Part shown: piece by piece, positions 63,486 to 64,000 of the stretch
How positions within the stretch are numbered: the first letter of the stretch is position 1
Layout of the letters: each line of letters begins with the position of its first letter
Source: Pedobacter sp. N36a
Lineage (GTDB): Bacteria; Bacteroidota; Bacteroidia; Sphingobacteriales; Sphingobacteriaceae
Assembly: GCF_014472395.1 (NCBI RefSeq)
Contig: NZ_JACSZW010000002.1
Coordinates: forward strand, 496,001 to 560,000
Reading direction: 5' to 3'
Length of the DNA: 64,000 nucleotides
Made by a program: the position numbers and the translations under genes
Notes under the pieces: generated by a model
Database searches by the model: none
Told to the model about the DNA's origin: nothing
What the model saw: only the letters and a program-made list of their open reading frames with translations

Positions 63486-64000
63486 TTATGCCAGCATAGT
63501 ATCCAGACTTAAAACCCCTTTCATCTTTACATATTCTGAGGGTCTAACGCCCAAAGTTTTATAAAAAGTAGTGCTGAAAGTAGGGATGCTATTGTAACCG
63601 ACCATTGATGCGACTTCCTTTACCGACATTTTATCCTCTAGGAGCAGCTGCACTGCCAGCATCATTCTTTGAATGCTCAGGTATTGAATAAATGACATGC
63701 CTACATCACCTTGAAAAAGACGGGAAAGACTCCTTTCACTCAGTCCGAATTTGCTGGCTAAAGCTGGGAACACTATGGCTTCCGACAAGTTTTCTCCCAT
63801 ATAATGAATCACGGCCGCGAGCCTTTTATCCTTTGCATAAGGCAAGGCTAAAGGCAATTTATAAAGGCTCACCTCTGGCAATATCGCCTTTAAGGCTAGT
63901 GCAAAACGATAAGAACTCAGTGCCGTCTCGTCAATATCTCCACTCCATCTGTTGCTGAAAATGATCATTTGAAGCAGCAAATCGTTGACTGGATAAATCC
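63486..64000 (-). CDS. AraC-family transcriptional regulator, N-terminus beyond the window
   Basis: The frame is open from the window edge to a stop at 63486 (about 170 residues visible). The C-terminal double helix-turn-helix is complete: ALASKFGLSERSLSRLFQGD and SVKEVASMVGYNSIPTFSTT followed by GVRPSEYVKMKG. The visible N-terminal part (IYPVNDLLLQMIIFSNRWSG) belongs to the effector domain; a normal protein would extend about 100 residues further. It probably regulates the adjacent CoA-transferase gene. Confidence 0.88.
   Translation of the reverse strand, partial: IYPVNDLLLQMIIFSNRWSGDIDETALSSYRFALALKAILPEVSLYKLPLALPYAKDKRLAAVIHYMGENLSEAIVFPALASKFGLSERSLSRLFQGDVGMSFIQYLSIQRMMLAVQLLLEDKMSVKEVASMVGYNSIPTFSTTFYKTLGVRPSEYVKMKGVLSLDTMLA

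Overview
The window looks like a chromosomal segment of a Pedobacter-like member of the Sphingobacteriaceae (Bacteroidota). The reasons are a SusC/SusD pair, a sigma/FecR/TonB-receptor trio, a GH92 mannosidase, PCMD, DUF4142 and DUF6515 proteins, lipobox signals of Bacteroidota type, AT-rich spacers and several promoter elements matching TAnnTTTG. No tRNA, rRNA, CRISPR array, prophage or defence system was recognised.

Layout. 1-2.7 kb: a sulfur operon (TauE/SafE permease end, metallo-beta-lactamase/double-rhodanese fusion, split YeeE/YedE transporter) with a palindrome in its leader. 2.8-3.5 kb: a scar made of a broken nitroreductase-family gene and the 3' end of an IS3-family element. 3.6-8.3 kb: a SusD/SusC pair preceded by about 950 non-coding bases holding two LacI-type operator-like palindromes. 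9.2-11.2 kb: two small hydrophilic proteins, an MFS relic and a secreted protein of unknown function. 11.4-14.5 kb: a DEAD-box helicase, a nitrilase-family amidohydrolase and an AraC regulator. 14.5-20.8 kb: a tripartite RND efflux operon led by a small exported protein. 21-29.6 kb: nucleoside phosphorylase, GH92 mannosidase, mnmA, a 5'-nucleotidase split into two genes, a DUF922 putative protease and an acyltransferase. 29.7-34.2 kb: ECF sigma factor, FecR anti-sigma and an outer-membrane receptor.

34.6-41.2 kb: a serine hydrolase broken by an internal deletion, a membrane protein with a PadR regulator, a D-2-hydroxyacid dehydrogenase, a BamA/TamA-like barrel, a DUF4142 lipoprotein and the collapsed relic of a hybrid two-component sensor. 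41.2-46.9 kb: a xylose catabolic locus, with a LacI-type regulator divergent from xylulokinase, xylose isomerase and a sodium/sugar symporter. A GCAATCGATTGC palindrome sits where it could control both promoters. 46.97-47.12 kb: a large imperfect inverted repeat. 47.2-64 kb: outer-membrane and PCMD proteins, gamma-glutamyltransferase, an MFS exporter, a YRPN-repeat DUF6515 protein, an ABC exporter, a CPA1 antiporter, a glycine-zipper lipoprotein, a beta-hydroxyacid dehydrogenase, MsrA, a GNAT enzyme, an SF1 helicase, an acetyl-CoA hydrolase/transferase and the end of an AraC regulator.

Most of the window is ordinary accessory and housekeeping content. The most informative observations are traces of decay and regulation: the hybrid-sensor relic next to the xylose regulator, the IS3 scar, the LacI-type palindromes, the approximately 150-base inverted repeat, and the deletion in the serine hydrolase. 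I did not find a convincing undescribed multi-gene system.
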